A stretch of 64,000 bases of DNA. Origin: Chitinophagales bacterium (GTDB taxonomy: Bacteria; Bacteroidota; Bacteroidia; Chitinophagales; Saprospiraceae). The translations under genes and the position numbers were made by a program. Of the stretch, positions 16,896 through 24,895 are shown piece by piece (position 1 is the stretch's first letter; every line of letters starts with the position of its first letter). The notes under the pieces are model-generated. The model saw only the letters and a program-made list of their open reading frames with translations, had not been told where the DNA came from and ran no database searches. The DNA is taken from positions 1 through 64,000 of the forward strand of contig JAAFJT010000008.1 in assembly GCA_013298955.1 (NCBI GenBank), written 5' to 3'.

Positions 16896-19088
16896 ATGAA
16901 AAGAATAACAACATTTTTTGTTTTATTATTGGCAACGATGCGCGTTTTCGCAACGCCGCCTGTCACCCCACCTGTGGATGGGGAAGGGATGTGGTTGCCC
17001 ATTCTTTTGTCGCAACTCAATGAGGCAGAAATGAAAAAAATGGGGATGAAAATGTCAGCAGAAGACATTTACAGCGTCAATAAAGGCTCTTTGAAAGATG
17101 CGATTGTCTTATTTGGCGGCGGTTGTACGGCGGAAATGATTTCGGATAAAGGCTTATTATTGACCAATCATCATTGTGGTTATGACGCGATTCAACAACA
17201 TAGTTCGTTGGAAAACAATTACTTAGATAATGGTTTTTGGGCAAAAGAGGGCATGAAAGAGTTGCCTAACAAAGGACTTACTGCGACTTTCATTATCAGT
17301 ATGGCAGATGTTTCCATCGCTGTTTTGCAAAACGTCACGCCCGAAATGAATGAGAAAGAACGCCAATCCCAAATAGACAAAAATCTCGCGGAGGTGCGCA
17401 AAACGACGACTTTATTGGCAGGACAGGATATGCTCATTCGGTCGATGTTTGAAGGGAATCAATACTTTTTGTTTATAACGGAAACGTTTAAAGATGTTCG
17501 TTTGGTGGGTGCGCCGCCTTCGAGCATTGGGAAATTTGGTTCGGATACAGATAACTGGGTTTGGCCCCGACATACAGGCGATTTTTCGATATTTCGGATT
17601 TATGCAGATAAAAACAATCGTCCTGCCGAATTTTCTACGGAAAATGTGCCGTATAAACCTAAAAAATTCTTGCCCATTTCTTTAGATGGCGTTGAACAAG
17701 GTGATTTTACAATGGTTTTTGGTTTTCCGGGTCGGACGCAAGAGTATTTGCCTGCGGCAGCAGTGGCGCAAACGGTTGAAACGATTAATCCCACTCGGAT
17801 TCGATTGCGCGATAAAGCGTTGAAAATCATGGATATAGATATGCGTTCGGATGCTAAAACGAAAATTCGATACGCTGCCAAATATGCCCGCATTGCCAAT
17901 GCTTGGAAAAAGTGGATTGGCGAAAATCAAGGTTTGAAACAGACGAATGGGGTCGATAAAAAATTGGCTTTGGAAGCCGATTTTCAAAAAAGAGTGGATG
18001 CGAATCCGACTTGGAAAAAAAATTATGGGTCGCTTTTAACAGATTTCAATCTTTTATATAAACAATTTGAACCTTATGCGCAAGCAAGGGAGCATTTTAA
18101 TGAAACGATTCGCAATTGTGAATTATTGACCTTGATTTCCAATTTGAATGGTTTTGTAGGCGCGTATGAGAAAAATCGCAATAATCCGATGGAGGAACGC
18201 CGCCAAAAAGCCAAACAATTGCTCAAAAGTTTTTATGAAGATTATTCATCTACGACCGACCAAAAAGTGTTTGCTGGTTTATTAGAAATTTATTTAAATC
18301 ATGCGGATACCAATTTGATTACTGCGCCTGTGCGCAAAATCGTGACCTCTTACAAAAAGGATTATACAGAATTAGCTGCTGCGTTTTTTAAAACCTCCAT
18401 TTTATTAAAAAAGGATAGTTTAATCGCCCTTTTTGACCAAAAACCTGCGGAAATTGTAGAAAAATTGAATCAAGATGTCGCTTTTGGGTTTGCCAAAAGC
18501 CTGATTGACCAATATGCTGCCCTCATCGAACCTAAAATAGCGGATTTACAACCGCGCATCAATGCGTTGCAGCGACACTATATGGCAGCTTTGATGGTGG
18601 TTTTCAACAAAGAAAAGCGATTTTTTCCTGATGCGAACAGCACTTTGCGGGTGACTTATGGTCAAGCAGAAGGCTATCAACCGCGAGACGGCGTGATGTA
18701 TCAACATTACACGTACTTAGATGGGGTTATGGAAAAATATGTTGCGGGCGATTATGAGTTTGATGTACCCCAAAAATTGCGCGATTTGTATGCAAAACGC
18801 GATTTTGGAACGTATGCTGCGAAAAATGGAAAAATGCCCGTCTGCTTTATCGGCTCGAATCATACAACAGGTGGCAATTCGGGTAGCCCTGCGATTGACG
18901 CACAAGGCAATTTGATTGGGTTGAATTTCGACCGCGTTTGGGAAGGCACGATGAGCGATATTCACTATGACAAATCCATTTGTAGAAATATTATGGTGGA
19001 TGCGCGATACATTTTGTTTATTATTGACAAATTTGCAGGTGCGGGACACTTGATTCAAGAATTGAAATTGGTGCATCCGAAACGGTAG
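16896..19088 (+). CDS. S46 family dipeptidyl-peptidase, DPP11-like
   Basis: A 730-residue exopeptidase exported to the periplasm; the start at 16896 gives the signal peptide KRITTFFVLLLATMRVFA. The chymotrypsin-like triad is split as in the family: His in LLLTNHHCGYDA, Asp in the TDNWVWPRHTGDFS block, and Ser in TTGGNSGSPAID. The residue 18 positions after the catalytic Ser is Arg (GLNFDRVWEG). In this family Arg here marks Asp/Glu-specific DPP11, while Gly marks DPP7. It probably liberates acidic dipeptides during protein use. A strong terminator follows. Confidence 0.92.
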   Translation: MKRITTFFVLLLATMRVFATPPVTPPVDGEGMWLPILLSQLNEAEMKKMGMKMSAEDIYSVNKGSLKDAIVLFGGGCTAEMISDKGLLLTNHHCGYDAIQQHSSLENNYLDNGFWAKEGMKELPNKGLTATFIISMADVSIAVLQNVTPEMNEKERQSQIDKNLAEVRKTTTLLAGQDMLIRSMFEGNQYFLFITETFKDVRLVGAPPSSIGKFGSDTDNWVWPRHTGDFSIFRIYADKNNRPAEFSTENVPYKPKKFLPISLDGVEQGDFTMVFGFPGRTQEYLPAAAVAQTVETINPTRIRLRDKALKIMDIDMRSDAKTKIRYAAKYARIANAWKKWIGENQGLKQTNGVDKKLALEADFQKRVDANPTWKKNYGSLLTDFNLLYKQFEPYAQAREHFNETIRNCELLTLISNLNGFVGAYEKNRNNPMEERRQKAKQLLKSFYEDYSSTTDQKVFAGLLEIYLNHADTNLITAPVRKIVTSYKKDYTELAAAFFKTSILLKKDSLIALFDQKPAEIVEKLNQDVAFGFAKSLIDQYAALIEPKIADLQPRINALQRHYMAALMVVFNKEKRFFPDANSTLRVTYGQAEGYQPRDGVMYQHYTYLDGVMEKYVAGDYEFDVPQKLRDLYAKRDFGTYAAKNGKMPVCFIGSNHTTGGNSGSPAIDAQGNLIGLNFDRVWEGTMSDIHYDKSICRNIMVDARYILFIIDKFAGAGHLIQELKLVHPKR

Positions 19089-19113
19089 TGCTTTAAGTTC
19101 TACAATCATCAAG

Positions 19114-19176
19114 AAATGGTTCACCTGTTTGTAGTTTGGAAAATGTTTCAAACCACAAACGGGTGAACCATTTTTT
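19114..19176 (+). terminator. terminator of the S46 peptidase gene
   Basis: AAATGGTTCACC and GGTGAACCATTT form long arms (about 25 bases with mismatches), followed by T6. Confidence 0.8.
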
Positions 19177-19249
19177 AGAATTTCATGTAATGTTTTGAAA
19201 ATCAATTTTTTAGTATCTCTCATTTTTACTAATGTTTCATTTTAACGCC

Positions 19250-20779
19250 TCAAATTGGCACACGCAAAAGCACGGTCGTTCCCTCGTTAGGTGTCGATGT
19301 GATTTCTAAAACCCCACCCAATCGGTTGGCTCGTTGCTGCATATTGCGCAAACCAGACCCTGTTTTGACTTTTGCTTGCTCGAAACCTTGTCCATTATCC
19401 ACAATCGTCAAGCAGATTTGCCCTAATTGTTTTTCCAAGCGAATTTGTAAATGTGTTGCATGGGCATATTTGGACGCATTATAAGCGGCTTCTTTGAAAA
19501 TCAAATAAAACTCTTTGTTTTTTTGAATATTAAAATTTAGATTATTTAAATCTGTATCGACCTGAAAATCAATTGTTGTATTTTTATGTGCCGATAAATC
19601 TTGCACATATTGTTGCATTTGCGTCATAATATCTTCAAAACGAGTATCTTTTTTAGTTGATGAACCAATAATTTGTTTTATAATATCAATCAATAAACGC
19701 GCTTTATCGCCAATATTTTCAATGATATGGGCGGTTTGTGGATGCGTTGCTTGCACCTGCGTTTGCGCAATGCTGGCAAAAATAGAAATGCCCGCCAAAG
19801 TACCTTGCACATCATCATGCAAATCTGCCATGATGCGTTTTCGTTCAGAGAGGCGTTTTTTTTGTTCATTGAGCCAAGCCTTTTCAAATTCTAAGGCTTC
19901 CACTTTTTGTAGAAAAAGAGCTTCTTCCATCTTATTACGTTCAATACCAATGAGTTGCATTTGATAGGAAAGCCCTGCGGAAAAGCAAACCACTTCCATA
20001 ATCACCCCAATTTGGATAAAAAAGACACTATTTTGAATCCAAGGGGATCTCCATAGATGATGAAAATACGGAATTTCATACAAAAATCCAATCGAAGACC
20101 AACCAAAATAAAAACAAGCACCTGTCAAAAAAATCCGCGCTAAACGCCCTTCCAACGTTTTCAAACAATCAAAAAGCGTGTAAGCACCTATCGGAATGCA
20201 GCAACCGAGTAAACCTTGAAGGCAACGAATCCAGCTAATTTCATCCACTACCAAAAGGTTGACCACCGTATAAAGTATTAGAATAACCCCATAAAGACGG
20301 ATATAAATTTTGAATCGTTGGTAGAAATCAGTATAATAAGTGGCTATTTTTAAAAAATGAATTACAAAAAAATTGTATAATAAATAACCGCCTATCAAAC
20401 AGTATCCAAATAAAAAATGTATGATGGGTGGAAAAAGCCTTAATTTTTCAACTTGGGTGGGCGCACCCGTCTTACCCAGAAAGACGGCGTAGTGGAAATA
20501 CACCACATTGCACAATAAGTAGAGGCTATAATACCAAAATGCCTTGTTTTTGAGGAGAAAATATTGAGTCATCGTCATCACAAAAAGGACAGAAACGACA
20601 ATAATCGCAATATTGCCATGTAATAAGGGCAGCCATAAAGTATGCTTCGCTTGGGTGCGAATGCCTGTAATCGTGACCAAGAGGAAAAAAAAACAAACTC
20701 CAACTGCCAAAATCGGATACCCTTTTTGTAGATAAAGTCCGCATTTTAAGAGTTGTTCCATGATTTTAGGAGCTTTCAT
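19250..20779 (-). CDS. 7TM-type sensor histidine kinase (HisKA_3)
   Basis: A 509-residue inner-membrane kinase. Residues about 20-275 hold seven or eight hydrophobic helices, similar to 7TM-DISM sensors but without a recognisable extracellular domain. A coiled linker (280-315) leads to the dimerisation box MADLHDDVQGTLAGI, with phospho-acceptor His321. The ATPase domain shows the N box EAAYNASKYA, the G1 box DNGQGF and GSGLRNM. HisKA_3 kinases pair with NarL/LuxR regulators; the only one in the window is at 50122-50778, about 30 kb away, so pairing is a guess. An ECF sigma gene lies upstream on the same strand, behind a terminator. Confidence 0.9.
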   Translation of the reverse strand: MKAPKIMEQLLKCGLYLQKGYPILAVGVCFFFLLVTITGIRTQAKHTLWLPLLHGNIAIIVVSVLFVMTMTQYFLLKNKAFWYYSLYLLCNVVYFHYAVFLGKTGAPTQVEKLRLFPPIIHFLFGYCLIGGYLLYNFFVIHFLKIATYYTDFYQRFKIYIRLYGVILILYTVVNLLVVDEISWIRCLQGLLGCCIPIGAYTLFDCLKTLEGRLARIFLTGACFYFGWSSIGFLYEIPYFHHLWRSPWIQNSVFFIQIGVIMEVVCFSAGLSYQMQLIGIERNKMEEALFLQKVEALEFEKAWLNEQKKRLSERKRIMADLHDDVQGTLAGISIFASIAQTQVQATHPQTAHIIENIGDKARLLIDIIKQIIGSSTKKDTRFEDIMTQMQQYVQDLSAHKNTTIDFQVDTDLNNLNFNIQKNKEFYLIFKEAAYNASKYAHATHLQIRLEKQLGQICLTIVDNGQGFEQAKVKTGSGLRNMQQRANRLGGVLEITSTPNEGTTVLLRVPI

Positions 20780-20799
20780 AGTATTGATTTATATCCAAC

Positions 20800-20835
20800 C
20801 AAAAAACCGTTTAAGAAACCTTAAACGGTTTTTTG
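20800..20835 (-). terminator. terminator between sigma factor and kinase genes
   Basis: CAAAAAACCGTTTAAG pairs perfectly with CTTAAACGGTTTTTTG, with U-rich ends on both strands. It separates the upstream sigma gene from the kinase. Confidence 0.8.
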
Positions 20836-20916
20836 GGCGTACAGAAAATGATTATTCTGTTTTAAACAGAAAAACAAAATAATACAAACTACCGCACTTT
20901 AAAAATAAATATATAA

Positions 20917-21513
20917 TTATTGCAGCATCATTTCTTTTTCATCCACCATGCGTCGAATGTTAATCAAAGCATAGCGCATCCGACCCAAAGCAGTGTTGAT
21001 ACTCACCCGCGTCAGTTGTGCGATTTCTTTGAAACTCATATCGGCATAATGACGCAAAATCACCACCTCCCGTTGCTCGGGTGGGAGCGCGTCAACTAAA
21101 CGCCTTACGCGGTCGTGCGATTGACTCCGCATAATCTTCTGTTCAGCCGACTCATCACTGAGGCTCAATACATTAAATATATCAAATTCCTCTGTCGGCG
21201 ACACATGCGGACGGCGTTTGTTGCGACGAAAATAGTCGATACAAAGGTTGTGCGCAATACGCATCGCCCATTGTAGAAACTTGCCTTCGTGGTTGTACTT
21301 GCCTGAACGCAATGTATTGATGATTTTGATAAAAACTTCTTGAAATATGTCCTCTGCCAAAGATTGATCTTTGGTAAAAAGGTATATAGCCGTATAGATT
21401 TTGGTCTTATGACGGTGTAATAATATTTCAAACGCTTTTTCTTCACCATCGAGATAGGTGCGAATTAATTGCTGATCACTCAGCGGAGCCACTTGCATCA
21501 CTTGCATTGTCAA
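20917..21513 (-). CDS. ECF RNA polymerase sigma factor
   Basis: A 198-residue sigma-70 family protein of ECF type. Region 2: YLDGEEKAFEILLHRHKTKI, LAEDIFQEVFIKII and KFLQWAMRIAHNLCIDYFRR. Region 4: ALPPEQREVVILRHYADMSF, then KEIAQLTRVSINTALGRMRY. No anti-sigma gene is adjacent. The HNLCIDYFRRNKRRP form is typical of a broadly conserved Bacteroidota group. Confidence 0.93.
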   Translation of the reverse strand: MTMQVMQVAPLSDQQLIRTYLDGEEKAFEILLHRHKTKIYTAIYLFTKDQSLAEDIFQEVFIKIINTLRSGKYNHEGKFLQWAMRIAHNLCIDYFRRNKRRPHVSPTEEFDIFNVLSLSDESAEQKIMRSQSHDRVRRLVDALPPEQREVVILRHYADMSFKEIAQLTRVSINTALGRMRYALINIRRMVDEKEMMLQ

Positions 21514-21778
21514 CTAAACGATTTAAATTTTCGTTAAGAGAAAATTATGTAATGTAGATGTAGCGTATAGGCAATTATTATTTTGTTGAGATGAATAAAG
21601 TAAGCAATTGTCAAAAATTGGTTTTTGTTTTTCAATTCTTTACTACAAAGTAAACACTTTTTTGCGAACTGTGCAAGTATTTTATTATAATTTTAATTTT
21701 TTTTAACACTTTTTTAACGAGCATGCCAATTGAGTATTATGCTTCGCGTCGGGTGGTTATCGAAAAACTATTGTGCGT

Positions 21779-21825
21779 CAAATAGAACTTGCGTCAAGTT
21801 TTAAACTTGACGCAAGTTCTATTTG
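21779..21825. repeat. D-family palindrome, copy 1
   Basis: CAAATAGAACTTGCGTCAAG and its reverse complement form a perfect hairpin around GTTTTAAAC. Confidence 0.88.
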
Positions 21826-21828
21826 ATT

Positions 21829-21876
21829 CGGAACGGGCGTTTTAAAAAATAAAATATTTTAAAACGCCCGTTTCCG
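21829..21876. terminator. palindrome after DUF4397 gene, possible terminator
   Basis: CGGAACGGGCGTTTTAAAA pairs with TTTTAAAACGCCCGTTTCCG around an A/T loop. It is 28 bases past the DUF4397 stop codon. There is no clean T-run, so it may be another palindromic element. Confidence 0.5.
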
Positions 21877-21904
21877 AAATGGATACTTATTCAAATAGCC
21901 TCCT

Positions 21905-22657
21905 TTATTGTCGATGTGCGGGCGATAAATCTAATTTCAACACATTATTACCTGTCGTTCCGCCTTGTTTGCCGCGATAGATAATACTGTGAATCCGCCC
22001 TTTCGCAAATTTATTGATGAAACTCGGAGTCGCAGCACTATACGCCGTTATGCTACCTGCTTTGCGCACAAAAAACGTGTCTGTAATCTCCGAACGGATT
22101 GGCAACCAAGCACTTGCGTTTTTCACCCGCGCATTGCCGAGTATCGCGCCATCCGTTTTCCGAACCAATTCCATCGTATCAGGACTGTTGACCAAAGCAT
22201 GTACGAAGCGAACTCGTGCCGCCGTATCCGTCAAAACGGGAATGTCCAAAGCACCATTATCCACCAAAAAATGGCTCATTACTTTGAATGAATCGGTCAA
22301 AATAACATTGTAATATTTGCCATTTTCAACATTCACAGTGGCTTCATAATACGTTGAATCTGTGATAGTTGTGGTTGTAACGCGTCCAAAACGGACTTTC
22401 AATGCGCCCGCAGGTGCAATCGCGTAATCCACCGATGGAACCATCGTCGTCGTACTCAAACCAAAAGCTGCCGCTTGAGAGGAGACCTTATTGCCATTCA
22501 TATAGACCAACGTAGCTGGACAATCTGGACAATGGTTGATAAAACGCAACCGCGCTCCCTCTGGATTGACGGTAAAAGGATGCGTGATTTCAAATTTCTC
22601 TTTGCACGCGCCCAAAATACTCATCCCTATTATCGAAAGAAAAAGATATTTTTTCAT
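21905..22657 (-). CDS. DUF4397 lipoprotein
   Basis: A 250-residue predicted lipoprotein: signal KKYLFLSIIGMSILGAC with the lipobox Cys at about 18. Two immunoglobulin-like beta repeats follow, with the DUF4397 hallmark of RFINHCPDCPATLVYMNGNK and VRFVHALVNSPDTMELV. Probably surface- or periplasm-facing; the ligand is unknown. It is third in the susC-susD-DUF4397 order on the minus strand, separated from susD by two A-family palindromes, and may belong to the same uptake locus. Confidence 0.85.
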   Translation of the reverse strand: MKKYLFLSIIGMSILGACKEKFEITHPFTVNPEGARLRFINHCPDCPATLVYMNGNKVSSQAAAFGLSTTTMVPSVDYAIAPAGALKVRFGRVTTTTITDSTYYEATVNVENGKYYNVILTDSFKVMSHFLVDNGALDIPVLTDTAARVRFVHALVNSPDTMELVRKTDGAILGNARVKNASAWLPIRSEITDTFFVRKAGSITAYSAATPSFINKFAKGRIHSIIYRGKQGGTTGNNVLKLDLSPAHRQ

Positions 22658-22685
22658 TGAAAATCAATTATTTAGAATTTAAAAG

Positions 22686-22871
22686 AATGTTACGAAGTGC
22701 GATACTATTGGAACACGGATGACGCGGATTGGGCGAATTTTCGCGGATTTTTTTCGATTCAATTGAAATTTTATCTTAAAAAAGATAAAAAGTAAAATAA
22801 AATTTTGTCTAAAACTCAAAAAATTCGTGAAAATCCGCCCAATCCGCGTCATCCGTGTTCCAATTGTATCC
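22686..22871. repeat. A-family palindrome, copy 4
   Basis: Arms GATACTATTGGAACACGGAT / ATCCGTGTTCCAATTGTATC. The left end GAATGTTACGAAGTGCGATA is repeated exactly at copy 5. The right flank CTTTCCAAAGCGGAAATTGC also resembles the flanks of copy 2 and of the F hairpin at 31.8 kb. Confidence 0.92.
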
Positions 22872-22896
22872 TAACTTTCCAAAGCGGAAATTGCTG

Positions 22897-23029
22897 AATG
22901 TTACGAAGTGCGATACTATTGGAACACGGATGATGCGGATTGGGCGAATTTTCGCAGATTTTTTTATTGAAAAATGAAAAAATCCGCGAAAATTCGTCCA
23001 ATCCGTGTCATCCGTGTTCCAATAGTATT
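22897..23029. repeat. A-family palindrome, copy 5
   Basis: A second element directly after copy 4, sharing about 38 identical bases at the left end. Arms GATACTATTGGAACACGGAT / ATCCGTGTTCCAATAGTAT. It ends 16 bases before the susD stop at 23046. Confidence 0.92.
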
Positions 23030-23045
23030 CTTTTCCCAATCAACC

Positions 23046-24647
23046 TTACGGTTTGGAAAACCACATTTCTACGGTATGGAAGTCGCCTGCCAAACCACCA
23101 ATTTTATTCAACGCCTCTTTATTCCAAACATATTCGGAATTGTAACGCGGACGTAGCCGATACGCTGGTTTCTGACCTGCATTCCCAATATACCAAGAAG
23201 TCGAAAATTTAAATTCTTGATACACTTGTTTGCCTTGATACGCATCCGTCAAATAATGGTAACGCCGCAAATCCGTCCAAGTCTCGATATGATTCCATCC
23301 ATATCCAATGATGTATTTTTGTAACATGATACGGCTCATATCCAACGAATCCGCCACTAAAGGCACTATTGTTGGGCGTTTGGTCAATAAAGTATCCTTC
23401 ATCGCCACACTCAAAGTCGGATTATTGAACGCTGTTGCATACGCATTTAAAAAATCAACATGCGCACTGACTGCGTTTTTATACGAAATTAACGCACCTG
23501 CTTTGTCGCCTTTGCGATATTGCGCCTCTGCCTTGATGAGTTGAATCTCGGAATACGTCATAATCGGCATTTTGGCATTGTCACCAAACATATATCTGCC
23601 TTTGTAACCTGCTGGCACTAAGGTATCGCGCAACGTATTGAAAACGCCCGGAATCAATTGATTCCAAAGCGTGGAAACGGATTCGCCCACAACGGGATCC
23701 ATGCCGCGATAATTTCCATCCCGACTCGGCATCAACATCAAGGGCAAACGCGGATCCACGCCGCGCAACGAATCAGGATGATTTTTGAAAATCACATTTC
23801 GACCCGTCAATAGATTGGTTAAATACGTCGATTGGCGAAATAACCGAATATTATTCCGTAAAGGTCCGTAAAAATTGGCATCATCGGTTGTATTGCCATT
23901 GTAAGGCACATACGCATCATCCGCACCTGCTGCACTACTCATTGCTGCATTGCAATGCGCAATAACCGAATCCGCATTGAAAGTAGCTTTATTCGTCAAG
24001 CGTATTTGATTGCGTGCCAATACGCCTTTGACAAATTTACGCCATTTCGAGGCATCGCCTTTGTACAATTGGTCAGAAGTTGCAATATATGCGTCTGGTG
24101 CAGAAGTTTGATTTAAATAATACATCGCAGAATCCGACATCCGCCGCACTTCTCCATAAATGTCTTCTTGCGTATCATAATCGAAAATAATGCGTTTTTC
24201 TTCCCATGCTTGGCGCAAAATCGCTTCGCCATGTACGTCGGTCAACATTTGCCAAGACCATGCGCGAATCGCATATGCAATCCCAACATAGGTATTTTTG
24301 CCTTTGGAACGTGCATCTTCAATGATTAAATCTAAGTTTTTGCCCAAATTCCAATAGTGATTCCGCCAAATTTGCCCACCATTGTCCGAACCGGGGTCAT
24401 AACCGTGTAAATCCCAATTGTTGGAAGCCACTCTATCGACCCAATATTGGACATATTTGCCGACATACCGCGAGTCGAATTGAATCCCAGTTGCCATTGC
24501 CTGCTCTGCGGCGGGCAATAAAAACGCCGCTTCGGTCGAAGTCGGTAGATTTGGGTCTGTGTTGACATCCAAATAGTCTTTGCAAGCGGTGATGCTGCCT
24601 ATCAACAGCACCAATAAAAACCAATTATTTTTATATATCTTTTTCAT
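23046..24647 (-). CDS. SusD/RagB-family outer-membrane lipoprotein
   Basis: A 533-residue SusD-like protein. The start at 24647 gives the signal WFLLVLLIGSITACKDYLDV with the lipobox Cys and the typical CKDYLDVNTDPN opening. The first 16 codons of the longer ORF come from a B repeat. The alpha-helical TPR-like body includes RAWSWQMLTDVHGEAI, ILRQ and EIQLIKAEAQYRKGDKAGAL. It caps the SusC channel and binds the incoming nutrient. No glycoside hydrolase or peptidase lies alongside, so the substrate is open. Confidence 0.93.
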   Translation of the reverse strand: MKKIYKNNWFLLVLLIGSITACKDYLDVNTDPNLPTSTEAAFLLPAAEQAMATGIQFDSRYVGKYVQYWVDRVASNNWDLHGYDPGSDNGGQIWRNHYWNLGKNLDLIIEDARSKGKNTYVGIAYAIRAWSWQMLTDVHGEAILRQAWEEKRIIFDYDTQEDIYGEVRRMSDSAMYYLNQTSAPDAYIATSDQLYKGDASKWRKFVKGVLARNQIRLTNKATFNADSVIAHCNAAMSSAAGADDAYVPYNGNTTDDANFYGPLRNNIRLFRQSTYLTNLLTGRNVIFKNHPDSLRGVDPRLPLMLMPSRDGNYRGMDPVVGESVSTLWNQLIPGVFNTLRDTLVPAGYKGRYMFGDNAKMPIMTYSEIQLIKAEAQYRKGDKAGALISYKNAVSAHVDFLNAYATAFNNPTLSVAMKDTLLTKRPTIVPLVADSLDMSRIMLQKYIIGYGWNHIETWTDLRRYHYLTDAYQGKQVYQEFKFSTSWYIGNAGQKPAYRLRPRYNSEYVWNKEALNKIGGLAGDFHTVEMWFSKP

Positions 24648-24662
24648 TGTTTTTAATTTTTT

Positions 24663-24895
24663 TAACACATAGGTTACATAGAAGACATAGGACACATAGG
24701 TTACATATACTTTGCGTTGAGTGGTTCTGTACTATTGGAACGCGGATGACGCGGATTGGGCGAATTTTCACGGATTTTTCCTAATTTTTGCACTGAATTT
24801 CAAAAAAAATCCGTGCGAATCCGCCCAATCCGCGTCATCCGCGTTCCAATAATACAGAACCACTCAATGCAAAGTATATGTGACCTATGTGTTTA
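24663..24895. repeat. triple-nested palindrome: B outside, M middle, A inside (A copy 6)
   Basis: The outer arms are B family (ACACATAGGTTACATA / TATGTGACCTATGTGT). Inside them is the M layer at 24706-24878 (TATACTTTGCGTTGAGTGG / CCACTCAATGCAAAGTATA). Inside that is the A layer at 24731-24852 (GGAACGCGGATGACGCGG / CCGCGTCATCCGCGTTCC). The loop contains TTGCACTGAATTTC. The element fills the whole susC-susD spacer and its outer arm touches the susC stop codon. Confidence 0.93.

Larger units (their letters stand above)
21514..21904. other. spacer with M half-site and two palindromes
   Basis: 391 bases: AT-rich sigma-gene promoter region, then an isolated middle-layer motif (CTTCGCGTCGGGTGGTTATC at about 21741), D palindrome copy 1 and a further 48-base palindrome. 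No gene. Confidence 0.7.
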
